Positions 25,160-33,654 of a DNA stretch of 64,000 bases are shown piece by piece. Numbering within the stretch: the first letter of the stretch is position 1; the number at the start of each line of letters is the position of its first letter. The notes beneath the pieces are model-generated. The model was not told where the DNA came from. It saw nothing but the letters and a program-made list of their open reading frames with translations, and did not search any database. Made by a program: the position numbers and the translations under genes. Origin of the DNA: JBJHBP01 sp050485645 (GTDB taxonomy: Bacteria > Pseudomonadota > Gammaproteobacteria > Steroidobacterales > Rariloculaceae); NCBI GenBank assembly GCA_050485645.1, contig JBJHBT010000003.1, positions 1 through 64,000 of the forward strand, read 5' to 3'.

Positions 25160-26685
25160 GATGTCAGTCTCTCCACAAGCTTGTCGGGCGATGCGGTCTG
25201 CCGCATCAGCAGCTCCAGCGTATAGCGCACGCCGAATCCGGTCACGTCGGTTGGTACATGCGCCAGCCCGCTCCTGCGGTGCGCGGCGCTCAGGTCCAGA
25301 TGAATCCACGGAATGCTGTCCGGCACGAAACGTGACAGAAACCGGGCCGCAAGTATGTGGTCTCCTGCGCCTTCTGGCGAACATTGCAGTACGTCTGCGA
25401 CCTCGCTTTTCAGCGCCTCGTCGAAATCCCTGTCCATCGGGAACGGCCACACGCGTTCGCCGGACGCGCGACCGGCCTCGATCAGCAGCGGATGCGCACT
25501 GTCGCGATTGCTGAACACGCCGCTGTAGCGGTCGGTGAGCGCGCTCACACAGGTGCCGGTGAGGGTGGCGTAGTCGATGATCACGCGCGGCTTCGCGCGC
25601 GCCGCCAGCGCCAGCGTATCGGCCAGCACCATGCGGCCTTCGGCGTCGGTGTGGATGACCTGTATCGTGGTGCCGTTCATTGCGCGAACCACGTCCTGGG
25701 ACTTGTAGGCCGTGGCGGAAATGCGGTTCTCCGTCACCGCCAGCCAGGCATCGACGCGGTAGGGTACCCGGCGCGTCGCCAGTGCCAGCAGCGTGCCCAG
25801 TGCCACCGCACTGCCGTGCATGTCGGTGTGCATGTCCAGCATGCTCTTGAACGGTTTGAGATTGTTGCCGCCGGTGTCGAACAGAATGCCCTTGCCGACC
25901 AGCGCCACGTCGGGTTGCTCCTGTTGGCCTTTGCCGGGCTGCCAGCTGAGATGGATGATGCCGGCGTCGCGGTCGGCGTTGCCCTGCGATACGGCCAGGA
26001 ACGCGCCGGCGCCCATGTCGCGCAGCGCGTCTTCATCGTGGAAGTGAAAGCTCAATCCATGCGCTTCGGCGAGCGTGGCGACCATTTCACGGTATCTGGC
26101 GGCCGTACTCAGGTTCGGTGGCAGCGCGGTCAGCCAGCGGGCGACGTTATTGCCCATGATTTCGGCTTCGCAGTCGGCCAGATCCATCCGCGGCGTGACG
26201 CCCAGCAGCGTCAGTTGGCGCGGTTTCGCCGGCCTGCGGCGGGGGTGGTTCTTCAACGACGGCAGCTCAAACGCCGCGGCCGATGCCGCTGCCACCACGT
26301 GCCGGGTGAGTGCCATGCGCGACTCGTCACTGAAGCCGGCAACGAACAGGCCGAGCCGGGCCGGAGAATCCTTGGTACACAGCGCGACCAGGTCTCGCGC
26401 GGCTTTCAGCGTTTCGAATACCGACCCGGCCCCGAAGGTGGCCACAGTGATGCCCGTGGCACGCTCATTGGTGAGGCGTGTGCTCGCCTGCGTACCGCCA
26501 TGGCGGTGCGCATGGTCCATCAGCCTGGCCAGCTGCTGTCCGTGTGGCAGCGTGCGAAACAGCGCCTCACCGGGCTTTTCGGGCAGAATGACGGCCAGAT
26601 GATCGAGCCCGTCGAGGACTTTGCGCGCCGGCGCGCGCGTTGTCTGGGTGATTTTCAACGGCTGAAAATCGGGTAAGTCAATCAT
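25156..26685 (-). CDS. M17 leucyl-aminopeptidase-family protein
   Basis: A 509-residue cytosolic aminopeptidase of family M17. The active-site region is present: VALVGKGILFDTGGNNLKPF with catalytic Lys and Asp, MHTDMHGSAVALG, VIHTDAEGRMVLADTLAL giving the NTDAEGR-type motif, and VIIDYATLTGTCVSALTD. The DTGGNNLKP and HTDAEGR variants and an N-terminal domain ending RRRPAKPRQLTLLG place it nearer to PepB-like or divergent PepA proteins than to E. coli PepA. An upstream TTG at 26712 is possible, but the ATG at 26685 with AAGG nearby is preferred. It is co-transcribed with rnt. Confidence 0.88.
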   Translation of the reverse strand: MIDLPDFQPLKITQTTRAPARKVLDGLDHLAVILPEKPGEALFRTLPHGQQLARLMDHAHRHGGTQASTRLTNERATGITVATFGAGSVFETLKAARDLVALCTKDSPARLGLFVAGFSDESRMALTRHVVAAASAAAFELPSLKNHPRRRPAKPRQLTLLGVTPRMDLADCEAEIMGNNVARWLTALPPNLSTAARYREMVATLAEAHGLSFHFHDEDALRDMGAGAFLAVSQGNADRDAGIIHLSWQPGKGQQEQPDVALVGKGILFDTGGNNLKPFKSMLDMHTDMHGSAVALGTLLALATRRVPYRVDAWLAVTENRISATAYKSQDVVRAMNGTTIQVIHTDAEGRMVLADTLALAARAKPRVIIDYATLTGTCVSALTDRYSGVFSNRDSAHPLLIEAGRASGERVWPFPMDRDFDEALKSEVADVLQCSPEGAGDHILAARFLSRFVPDSIPWIHLDLSAAHRRSGLAHVPTDVTGFGVRYTLELLMRQTASPDKLVERLTS

Positions 26686-26882
26686 GGGCTTGCCTTGACC
26701 CCGTTTGGGCAAAACCCGATCATAGCGCGGCCGGGAGCTGCGGCGTCGGTTTGTCGAGGCTTGCCGGATGCGTTCCTGGCGGGAGCGATTCGCGAAACTG
26801 CGCGGATGCTCGCGGATTCGAACAGGGATTGAACGGACTCACGATCCTGTGCCTCTCAGCGTAAAGGAGTAACCCTTCCATC

Positions 26883-29567
26883 ATGGCCAGTGCGCGACCG
26901 CTACCATTGTTCGGACTCGCTACCGACGATCCTGATCCGGAAGAAACACGTGAGTGGCTGGAGTCCATCGATTCCGTGCTGCGAGTTCACGGCGCCGAGC
27001 GCGCACACTATCTGCTGGAGTGCATGATCGATCACGCACGCCGCTCCGGCGCCTACCTGCCTTACAGTCCGAACACCGCCTACCTGAACACGATTCCGGT
27101 GGACCAGCAGCCCGGATACCCCGGTGACCGGGCGATCGAACGACGTATCGAGGCGTACATCCGCTGGAACGCGATGGCCATGGTCGTGCACGCGAACCGC
27201 AAGAGTTCGGAGTACGGCGGTCACATCGCAAGCTACGCGTCCGCGGCCACGCTGTATGAGGTCGGCTTCAATCACTTCTGGCGCGCGCCCACCGAAGAGC
27301 ACGGCGGCGACCTGGTGTTTTTCCAGGGTCATTCCTCGCCCGGCATCTATGCGCGTGCCTTTCTGGAAGGCCGGCTGAGTGAGGACCAGCTCAATCATTT
27401 CCGTCAGGAAGTCACCGGCGACGGTCTGTCGTCGTATCCGCACCCGTGGCTGATGCCCGAGTTCTGGCAGTTCCCCACCGTCTCCATGGGGCTGGGGCCG
27501 ATGATCGCAATCTACCAGGCGCGATTCATGCGCTATCTGGAGCATCGCGGCATCCTGCCACCGCAGGACCGCAAGGTCTGGTGCTTCATGGGTGATGGTG
27601 AGACGGATGAACCCGAGTCCATGGGCGCGCTGACGATGCCGGTGCGCGAGAAGCTCGACAACCTGGTGTTCGTCATCAACTGCAATCTTCAGCGTCTGGA
27701 CGGCCCGGTGCGCGGCAACGGCAAGATCATTCAGGAGCTGGAGGCGGCCTTCCAGGGTGCCGGCTGGAACGTGATCAAGGTGGTCTGGGGGTCACGCTGG
27801 GATTCGCTGCTGGCGCGCGACCACACCGGCGTGCTGCGCCGTGCGATGGAAGAGTGTGTGGACGGCGAGTATCAGAACTTCAAGGCCAAGGGCGGCGCGT
27901 ATACGCGTGAGCACTTCTTCGGACGCGATCCCGAGCTCAAGGCCATGGTTGCGAACATGTCCGACGAGGAAATCTGGCGGCTGAACCGCGGCGGTCACGA
28001 TGCGATCAAGGTTTACTCCGCCTATCATCAGGCGGCCAACCACGAGGGCCGGCCCACGGTGATTCTCGCCAAGACCGTGAAGGGTTACGGCATGGGCGCG
28101 GCCGGCGAAGGCCAGAACATCACGCATCAGAAAAAGAAGTTCGACGACGATGACGTGAAGGCCTTCCGCGACCGCTTCAGACTGCCGATTTCCGACGGCG
28201 AGCTGCCGAAGCTGCCGTACTTCAAGCCGGCCGAGGACAGCGAGGAGATGCGCTATCTGAGAGAGCGTCGCAAGGCACTCGGTGGTCCCCTGCCGGCAAG
28301 GCGCAACAACGCCGAGTCGCTGGAAGTGCCCGACCTCGAGGCCTTCGGCAATCAGCTGGAAGGCAGCGGTGAACGCGAGTTCTCGACGACCATGGCCTTT
28401 GTCAGGATCCTCGGCATGCTGGTGCGTGACAAGAAGATCGGTGCTCGTGTTGTGCCGATCGTTCCAGACGAGGCGCGCACCTTCGGCATGGAAGGCATGT
28501 TCCGGCAGATCGGCATCTATTCGTCGGTTGGCCAGCTCTATACCCCGCAGGACGCCGATCAGCTCACGTCCTACCGCGAAGACAAGAAGGGGCAGATTCT
28601 CGAGGAGGGCATCAACGAAGCCGGCGCATTCTGCTCGTGGCTGTCGGCGGCCACCGCCTACACGAACCACGGCGTGCAGATGATCCCGTTCTTCATCTAC
28701 TACTCGATGTTCGGTTTCCAGCGCATCGGCGACTTCATCTGGGCCGGCGGCGATATGCGTGCGCGCGGCTTTCTGGTCGGTGGCACCGCCGGGCGCACGA
28801 CGCTGGCCGGTGAGGGACTCCAGCATCAGGACGGCCACAGCCTGCTCACGGCAACGACGATCCCGAACTGCGTGGCCTACGATCCCTGTTTCAACTACGA
28901 GCTGGCCGTGATCATCCAGGACGGCATGCGGCGTATGTACAAGGAGCAGGAAAGCGTCTTCTACTACATCACCTGCATGAACGAGAACTACACGCACCCC
29001 GCCATGCCGGAAGGTTCGCGTGAAGGCATCCTCAAGGGCATGTACCGCCTGCGTGAAGGGGGTAACGGCACGCACACGGTGCAGCTGCTGGGTTCAGGCA
29101 CGATCCTGCGCGAAGTGCTGGCAGCGGCCGAAGTGCTGGAGTCCGACTACGATGTATCGGCCGCGGTGTGGAGTGTTACGAGCTTCAGTGAACTGCGGCG
29201 TGACGCGCTCGCTCAGGAGCGCTGGAACCAGCGCCATCCGGAGAGCGAGCCGCGGCAGAGCTACGTGTCGTCATGTTTCGAGGGTCTGGAAGGACCCTTC
29301 ATCGCCGCCACGGATTACATGAAGACCGTGTCGGACCAGATCCGTCAGTGGGTGCCGGGGCGCTACAGCGTGCTGGGCACCGACGGCTTCGGCCGCAGCG
29401 ATGGACGCCAGGCGCTGCGCGGGTTTTTCGAAGTGGACCGAAACACCATCGTCGTGACGGCGCTGAAAGCCCTGGCCGACGAAGGCCGGGTGGACGCGGC
29501 CGCCGTCAGTGAAGCGATCGAGCGTTTTGGCATCGATCCCGACAAGGCCGATCCGGTCACGGTATGA
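26883..29567 (+). CDS. aceE: Pyruvate dehydrogenase E1 component, homodimeric
   Basis: An 894-residue thiamine-diphosphate enzyme that decarboxylates pyruvate and acetylates the E2 lipoyl groups. It is the long homodimeric type of gammaproteobacteria. N-terminal landmarks include NTIPVDQQPGYPGD, RKSSEYGGHIASYASAATLYEVGFNHF and FFQGHSSPGIYARAFLEG. The ThDP-binding motif begins CFMGDGETDEPES and ends NLVFVINCNLQRLDGPVRGN. Later come KTVKGYGMG, YTPQDADQLTSYRED and SVWSVTSF-type residues (AAVWSVTSFSELRRDA). AGGAG sits 15 bases before the ATG. It heads aceE-aceF-lpd, 28 bp from aceF. No pdhR repressor gene is beside it. Confidence 0.98.
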   Translation: MASARPLPLFGLATDDPDPEETREWLESIDSVLRVHGAERAHYLLECMIDHARRSGAYLPYSPNTAYLNTIPVDQQPGYPGDRAIERRIEAYIRWNAMAMVVHANRKSSEYGGHIASYASAATLYEVGFNHFWRAPTEEHGGDLVFFQGHSSPGIYARAFLEGRLSEDQLNHFRQEVTGDGLSSYPHPWLMPEFWQFPTVSMGLGPMIAIYQARFMRYLEHRGILPPQDRKVWCFMGDGETDEPESMGALTMPVREKLDNLVFVINCNLQRLDGPVRGNGKIIQELEAAFQGAGWNVIKVVWGSRWDSLLARDHTGVLRRAMEECVDGEYQNFKAKGGAYTREHFFGRDPELKAMVANMSDEEIWRLNRGGHDAIKVYSAYHQAANHEGRPTVILAKTVKGYGMGAAGEGQNITHQKKKFDDDDVKAFRDRFRLPISDGELPKLPYFKPAEDSEEMRYLRERRKALGGPLPARRNNAESLEVPDLEAFGNQLEGSGEREFSTTMAFVRILGMLVRDKKIGARVVPIVPDEARTFGMEGMFRQIGIYSSVGQLYTPQDADQLTSYREDKKGQILEEGINEAGAFCSWLSAATAYTNHGVQMIPFFIYYSMFGFQRIGDFIWAGGDMRARGFLVGGTAGRTTLAGEGLQHQDGHSLLTATTIPNCVAYDPCFNYELAVIIQDGMRRMYKEQESVFYYITCMNENYTHPAMPEGSREGILKGMYRLREGGNGTHTVQLLGSGTILREVLAAAEVLESDYDVSAAVWSVTSFSELRRDALAQERWNQRHPESEPRQSYVSSCFEGLEGPFIAATDYMKTVSDQIRQWVPGRYSVLGTDGFGRSDGRQALRGFFEVDRNTIVVTALKALADEGRVDAAAVSEAIERFGIDPDKADPVTV

Positions 29568-29595
29568 ACCCGCGGCCCTCGAGCGGAGCAATTCA

Positions 29596-31425
29596 GTGAA
29601 AGTTGTCGTACCTGATCTGGGTGATTTCGACGATGTCGAAGTCATCGATATCCTTGTCAAGCCAGGCGATGAAGTCAGCGTCGACGATCCGCTGATCACA
29701 CTGGAAACCGACAAGGCAGCGCTGGATGTGCCGTCTCCGGCTGCCGGTCGCGTAGCGGAGATGAAAGTCGCCAAGGGCGATCGTGTGTCCACCGGCGATC
29801 TGGTGCTGCTGCTGGAAGGCGGTGAGCAGGGCGACGCCGAGGGGCAGGGTGATGAATCCGACGATGCCGACGCCGACGCCGACGCCGACGCCGATGCCGA
29901 TGCGGCGTCCAATGGTGACGCGGCCGAGGGTGACGGCGGCAACGGCAACAAAGCCGCCGACAAGTCGAAGGCGCGGTCGCGCGACGAAGACACCAAGAAC
30001 GCCGGCGACAGCGAAACGGCGGACGGCGACGCTGCCGACGACGACAGCGATGACGGACAGGGCGCCGAACAGGTCGTCACCGTGCCGGATCTGGGCGAGT
30101 TCTCCAATGTCGAGGTGGTCGACATTCTGGTCGGCGAGGGCGACGAGGTGCAGGCCGAGCAGGGCCTGATCGCGCTGGAGACCGAGAAGGCGACGGTGGA
30201 AGTGCCGGCGCCCGCGGCGGGCACCATCGTGTCGCTGAAGGTGAAAACCGGCGATCGCGTGTCCACGGGTTCGGAAGTGGCGGTGATGCGCAGCAAGGCC
30301 GCCGCGAAGCCCGACTCATCCGACGACAAGGCCGGCTCACGCAAGGCCGACTCGGCCGCTGGCGATGCAGCGAAGGCGAAATCGGCCGGGTCCGGCAAGG
30401 GTAGTGATGCCGGGCGCGAATCGCAGGCGGGTAAGCACGGTGGCAAGCCTGCCGCCAAGTCCGCTGCGCGCAAGTCGTCACGCCCGGCCGCGGCGCTGCC
30501 GCCGGTTAATGAAGAGGGTTTCTCCCGCGCACATGCGAGTCCGTCGGTACGCAAGCTGGCGCGCGAACTGGGCGTGGATCTGGGCAGTGTCGATGGTGGC
30601 GGTCGCAAGGGCCGTGTTACCGAGGACGACGTCAAGGCCTACGTGAAGGCGATTCTCGAGGGCGGTGCGGGCGGCGGCATCGATTGGCCGCAGGTGCCCG
30701 ACGTCGACTTCGCGAAGTTCGGCGAGATCGAGACCCGACCGCTGACTCGCATACAGAAGGTCTCCGGTCCGCGCCTGCATGCGAGCTGGGTGAATCTGCC
30801 GCATGTCACCCATCACGAAGAAGCCGACATCACCGAGCTTGAGGAAAAGCGTCAGGCGCTCAAGGGCGAGGCCGCCGAACGTGGCGTCAAGCTCACGCCG
30901 CTGGCCTTCATCGTGCGTGCCGTCGTGCTGTCGCTGGAAGCGTTTCCGCGTTTTCGTTCCTCGCTGAGTGCCGATGGCGAAAGCCTGATCGTCAAGAACT
31001 ACATGCATGTGGGCTTTGCGGCCGATACGCCGAACGGGCTGCTGGTGCCGGTGATTCGCGATGCCGACAAGAAAGACGTGTACGAACTGGCTACCTCGCT
31101 GGCCGAACTCAGCGGCAAGGCGCGCGACGGCAAGCTCGGCGGCTCGGACATGCAGGGTGGCGTGTTCACGATTTCCAGCCTGGGCGGTATCGGCGGTACC
31201 GCGTTCACGCCAATCATCAATGCGCCGGAAGCGGCGATCCTCGGCGTGTCGCGTCATCAGTGGCGGCCGGTGTATCGCGACGGCGGTTTCGTGCCGCGCC
31301 TGATGCTGCCGCTGTCGCTGTCCTACGACCACCGCGTCATCGACGGCGCGGAGGCGGCACGCTTTGCGGCGGACCTGGCGAAACGACTTGCAGACGTCGC
31401 GGCGCTGCTGGAGGCGATACCATGA
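29596..31425 (+). CDS. aceF: Pyruvate dehydrogenase E2, dihydrolipoyl acetyltransferase
   Basis: A 609-residue core subunit. Two lipoyl domains are present, with lipoylation motifs LETDKAALDVP (first) and LETEKATVEVP (second). Between them is a very acidic linker with seven Asp-Ala pairs. A second Lys/Ala/Ser-rich linker leads to the E1/E3-binding domain ASPSVRKLARELGVDLGSV...GRKGRVTEDDVKAYV. The catalytic domain ends with SYDHRVIDGAEAARF, holding the active His and Asp. The frame is open from 29509, but the GTG at 29596, with GGAG nearby, begins the lipoyl fold. Its stop overlaps the lpd ATG (ATGA). Confidence 0.97.
   Translation: MKVVVPDLGDFDDVEVIDILVKPGDEVSVDDPLITLETDKAALDVPSPAAGRVAEMKVAKGDRVSTGDLVLLLEGGEQGDAEGQGDESDDADADADADADADAASNGDAAEGDGGNGNKAADKSKARSRDEDTKNAGDSETADGDAADDDSDDGQGAEQVVTVPDLGEFSNVEVVDILVGEGDEVQAEQGLIALETEKATVEVPAPAAGTIVSLKVKTGDRVSTGSEVAVMRSKAAAKPDSSDDKAGSRKADSAAGDAAKAKSAGSGKGSDAGRESQAGKHGGKPAAKSAARKSSRPAAALPPVNEEGFSRAHASPSVRKLARELGVDLGSVDGGGRKGRVTEDDVKAYVKAILEGGAGGGIDWPQVPDVDFAKFGEIETRPLTRIQKVSGPRLHASWVNLPHVTHHEEADITELEEKRQALKGEAAERGVKLTPLAFIVRAVVLSLEAFPRFRSSLSADGESLIVKNYMHVGFAADTPNGLLVPVIRDADKKDVYELATSLAELSGKARDGKLGGSDMQGGVFTISSLGGIGGTAFTPIINAPEAAILGVSRHQWRPVYRDGGFVPRLMLPLSLSYDHRVIDGAEAARFAADLAKRLADVAALLEAIP
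29863..29904 (+). repeat. Asp-Ala hexanucleotide repeat in aceF linker
   Basis: Seven in-frame GAY-GC(C/G) units encode alternating Asp and Ala between the two lipoyl domains. E2 linkers are usually Ala/Pro-rich and flexible; this one is strongly acidic. Copy number may vary by slippage without frame loss. Confidence 0.95.
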
Positions 31426-32882
31426 GCGATGCAAACAACGCCAACTCCGCAGGCGATCAGGCGGAGCTGGTTGTGCTCGGTTCCGGACCCGGCGGCTACA
31501 CGGCCGCATTCCGGGCCGCGGACCTGGGCTTGAAGGTAACGCTGGTGGAACGCTGGCCTGTGCTCGGCGGCGTGTGCCTGAACGTTGGCTGCATTCCGTC
31601 CAAGGCGCTGCTGCACGCCGCGCGCGTTGTGGACGAAGCGCGTGACATGAGCGCGCATGGCATCAGCTTCGGCGCACCGGACATCGATCTCGACAAGCTG
31701 CGCGGCTGGAAGGAACGCGTGGTGGGTCAGCTGACGAAAGGGCTCACGGGCATGGCCCGTCAACGCGAGGTCGACGTCGTGCAGGGCTACGGCCGGTTTG
31801 TGTCCGAGAACGAGCTCGAGATCGAGCACGAAGGCGAGAAGCGCACGCTCGCATTCAGGCAATGCATCATTGCCGCGGGTTCCGAGCCTGCGATGATTCC
31901 GAATTTGCCGGATGATCCGCGCATCATGACGTCCACCGGCGCGCTGGAGCTGGCGGAACTGCCGGAGCGCATGCTGGTGATCGGCGGCGGCATCATCGGC
32001 CTTGAAATGGCCACCGTGTATCAGGCGCTGGGCGTGAAGGTGTCTATTGTCGAACTCACGCCCACACTGATTCCCGGCTGCGATCGCGATCTGGTCAAGC
32101 CATTGCAGAAGCGGCTCGGTTCGCTGTGCGAATCGGTGATGCTGGAAACGAAAGTGACCGGCATGGAAGTCGACGATAACGGCATCGTCGTGAAGTTCGA
32201 GGGCAAGAACGCGCCCGACGAACCGCAGCGCTACGGCCGCGTACTGGTCGCGGTCGGCCGCAAGGCCAATGGCCTTGCGATCGGCGCCGACAAGGCCGGC
32301 ATTGAAGTCAGCGAGCGCGGGCTGGTGAAGGTCGATCGGCAGATGCGCACGAACGTGAAGCACATCTTCGCGATCGGCGACATCGTCGGTGACCCGATGC
32401 TCGCGCACAAGGCCACTCACGAAGGCAGGGTCGCGGCGGAAGCGGCGGCCGGCGAGAAGAGTTTCTTCGACGCCCGGGTGATTCCGTCGGTGGCCTACAC
32501 CGATCCCGAAGTCGCCTGGGTGGGCCTGACCGAGGAAGCCGCCAAGCGCGATGACGTGAAATACGAGAAGGGCGTGTTTCCGTGGGCGGCCAGTGGTCGC
32601 GCATTGTCGCTGGGGCGTGCCGAGGGTTTCACGAAACTGCTGGTGGAACCTGGCACCCGTCGCGTGCTGGGCGTCGGCATCGTTGGCGTAAATGCCGGCG
32701 ACCTGATTGCTGAAGCAGGGCTGGCGATCGAGATGGGTTGTGATGCGGAAGACATCGGCCTGACGATACATCCGCATCCGACGCTGTCGGAGACGCTGGC
32801 GTTTGCGGCGGAAGTGGTGGAAGGGACGATTACAGATCTCTACGTGCCGCGGAAGAAACAGGCGCCAGCCCTTTGGCGCTGA
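31422..32882 (+). CDS. lpdA: Dihydrolipoyl dehydrogenase (E3)
   Basis: A 486-residue FAD enzyme that reoxidises the lipoyl groups of E2. ELVVLGSGPGGYTAAFRAADLG binds FAD. The redox disulfide is in GGVCLNVGCIPSKALLHAA. The NAD site is RMLVIGGGIIGLEMATVYQALG. The second FAD motif is HIFAIGDIVGDPMLAHKA, and the C-terminal interface has IHPHPTLSETLAFAAE with the catalytic His-Glu pair. The start ATG at 31422 overlaps the aceF stop. A 6-bp GC-rich hairpin covers its last codons; no T-run follows. Confidence 0.98.
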   Translation: MSDANNANSAGDQAELVVLGSGPGGYTAAFRAADLGLKVTLVERWPVLGGVCLNVGCIPSKALLHAARVVDEARDMSAHGISFGAPDIDLDKLRGWKERVVGQLTKGLTGMARQREVDVVQGYGRFVSENELEIEHEGEKRTLAFRQCIIAAGSEPAMIPNLPDDPRIMTSTGALELAELPERMLVIGGGIIGLEMATVYQALGVKVSIVELTPTLIPGCDRDLVKPLQKRLGSLCESVMLETKVTGMEVDDNGIVVKFEGKNAPDEPQRYGRVLVAVGRKANGLAIGADKAGIEVSERGLVKVDRQMRTNVKHIFAIGDIVGDPMLAHKATHEGRVAAEAAAGEKSFFDARVIPSVAYTDPEVAWVGLTEEAAKRDDVKYEKGVFPWAASGRALSLGRAEGFTKLLVEPGTRRVLGVGIVGVNAGDLIAEAGLAIEMGCDAEDIGLTIHPHPTLSETLAFAAEVVEGTITDLYVPRKKQAPALWR

Positions 32883-33196
32883 TCTGGCTGTATTGCCGGG
32901 TAGTCTGCTACACGGGCACCTTCTGCGGCGCCGCCGAACATCATCGTCGACAAGCTACCCAGGCAGGGGACGGCGGCTGGATGTGGCGCGCTTGCGATGA
33001 CAGCGGCGCTCCGCTGTTCAATGACTACCGGCTCGGGAATCACGTAATCCACCGGCAATCCTTGATCATCCATCCCCATTGGTGGCGCGGTCTCGCACAG
33101 CTCTCGCCAGTGGATGGAATCAGGCGTTCCGGGCTATCGGATGAAGCGGGTGACAGCCGTTTTCCCCGAGTGAAATCCCGCCTTTTCCGGATGGCG
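32883..33196. other. Intergenic stretch without a recognisable gene
   Basis: The 367 bp between lpdA and the BlaI-type gene contain no ORF with a ribosome site or recognisable protein. A 119-codon frame at 32873-33232 looks fortuitous. Only the final 60 bp, holding the operator described separately, show clear structure. Confidence 0.6.
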
Positions 33197-33231
33197 TTGC
33201 CATTTGCAGTATATTGTAGTAGCTTCTACTA
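33197..33231 (+). promoter_or_regulatory. BlaI/MecI-type operator overlapping a probable promoter
   Basis: TAGTAG-CTT-CTACTA (33217-33231) is a perfect 6-bp inverted repeat matching the TACTA/TAGTA dyads bound by BlaI/MecI repressors. TTGCCA at 33197-33202 and TAGCTT at 33220-33225 are 17 bp apart, so the operator would cover the -10 region. It lies 19 bp before the repressor gene and fits autoregulation. Confidence 0.72.
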
Positions 33232-33249
33232 AAATTCGAGTTTTGTGGC

Positions 33250-33648
33250 ATGAAAGAAAAACGGTTCACGAGCGCTGAAATCAAGGTCATGAGTGCGTTC
33301 TGGGATCTCGGTCCATCGGCGATCCGCGAGGTTCTTGAGACCTATCCGGAGACACGCCGTCCGGCCTATACCACGGTGCAGACCCTGGTTTACCGGCTGG
33401 AAGAGAAGGGGGCGATCCGGCGTACACGCAAGATTGGTGGTGCGCACATCTTCGAGGCCGTCATTTCCCGGGAGCAGACTCAGCGCCGGTTGCTGGATGA
33501 ACTGCTCGAACTGGTTGGCGGTCGCGTGCAGCCGCTGATGTCGAATCTGATCGACACGGGAAAACTGACAGTCGAGGATCTCGAGGCGGCGAAAAAGGCG
33601 TTACGTGAGTCCCGTCATGGCAAGTCGGGGCGTCGACCGAAGGAGTGA
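33250..33648 (+). CDS. BlaI/MecI/CopY-family transcriptional repressor
   Basis: A 132-residue winged-helix repressor. FTSAEIKVMSAFWDLGPSAIREVLE and RPAYTTVQTLVYRLEEKGAIRRTRK are the DNA-binding segments, closely following the BlaI/MecI pattern. HIFEAVISREQTQRRLLDELLELVGG and the C-terminal helix form the dimerisation tail that the partner protease normally cleaves. The operator just upstream suggests autoregulation. Its stop lies 6 bp before the M56 gene, giving the standard repressor-sensor pair. No beta-lactamase gene is present, so its targets are elsewhere. Confidence 0.93.
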   Translation: MKEKRFTSAEIKVMSAFWDLGPSAIREVLETYPETRRPAYTTVQTLVYRLEEKGAIRRTRKIGGAHIFEAVISREQTQRRLLDELLELVGGRVQPLMSNLIDTGKLTVEDLEAAKKALRESRHGKSGRRPKE

Positions 33649-33654
33649 ACGGGC

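Noticed and set aside
25357..26676. 439-codon ORF antisense to the M17 peptidase
   Set aside because: Shadow of a high-confidence gene; composition is unlike its neighbours' proteins.
27792..29075. 427-codon ORF antisense to aceE
   Set aside because: aceE is unmistakable on the other strand.
29271..30635. 454-codon Ser/Pro-rich ORF antisense to aceE/aceF
   Set aside because: Ser-rich sequence is the antisense of Ala/Asp/Lys linker codons of aceF.
32873..33232. 119-codon ORF between lpdA and the BlaI-type gene
   Set aside because: Overlaps the lpdA end, has no ribosome site, runs through the operator and resembles no family.
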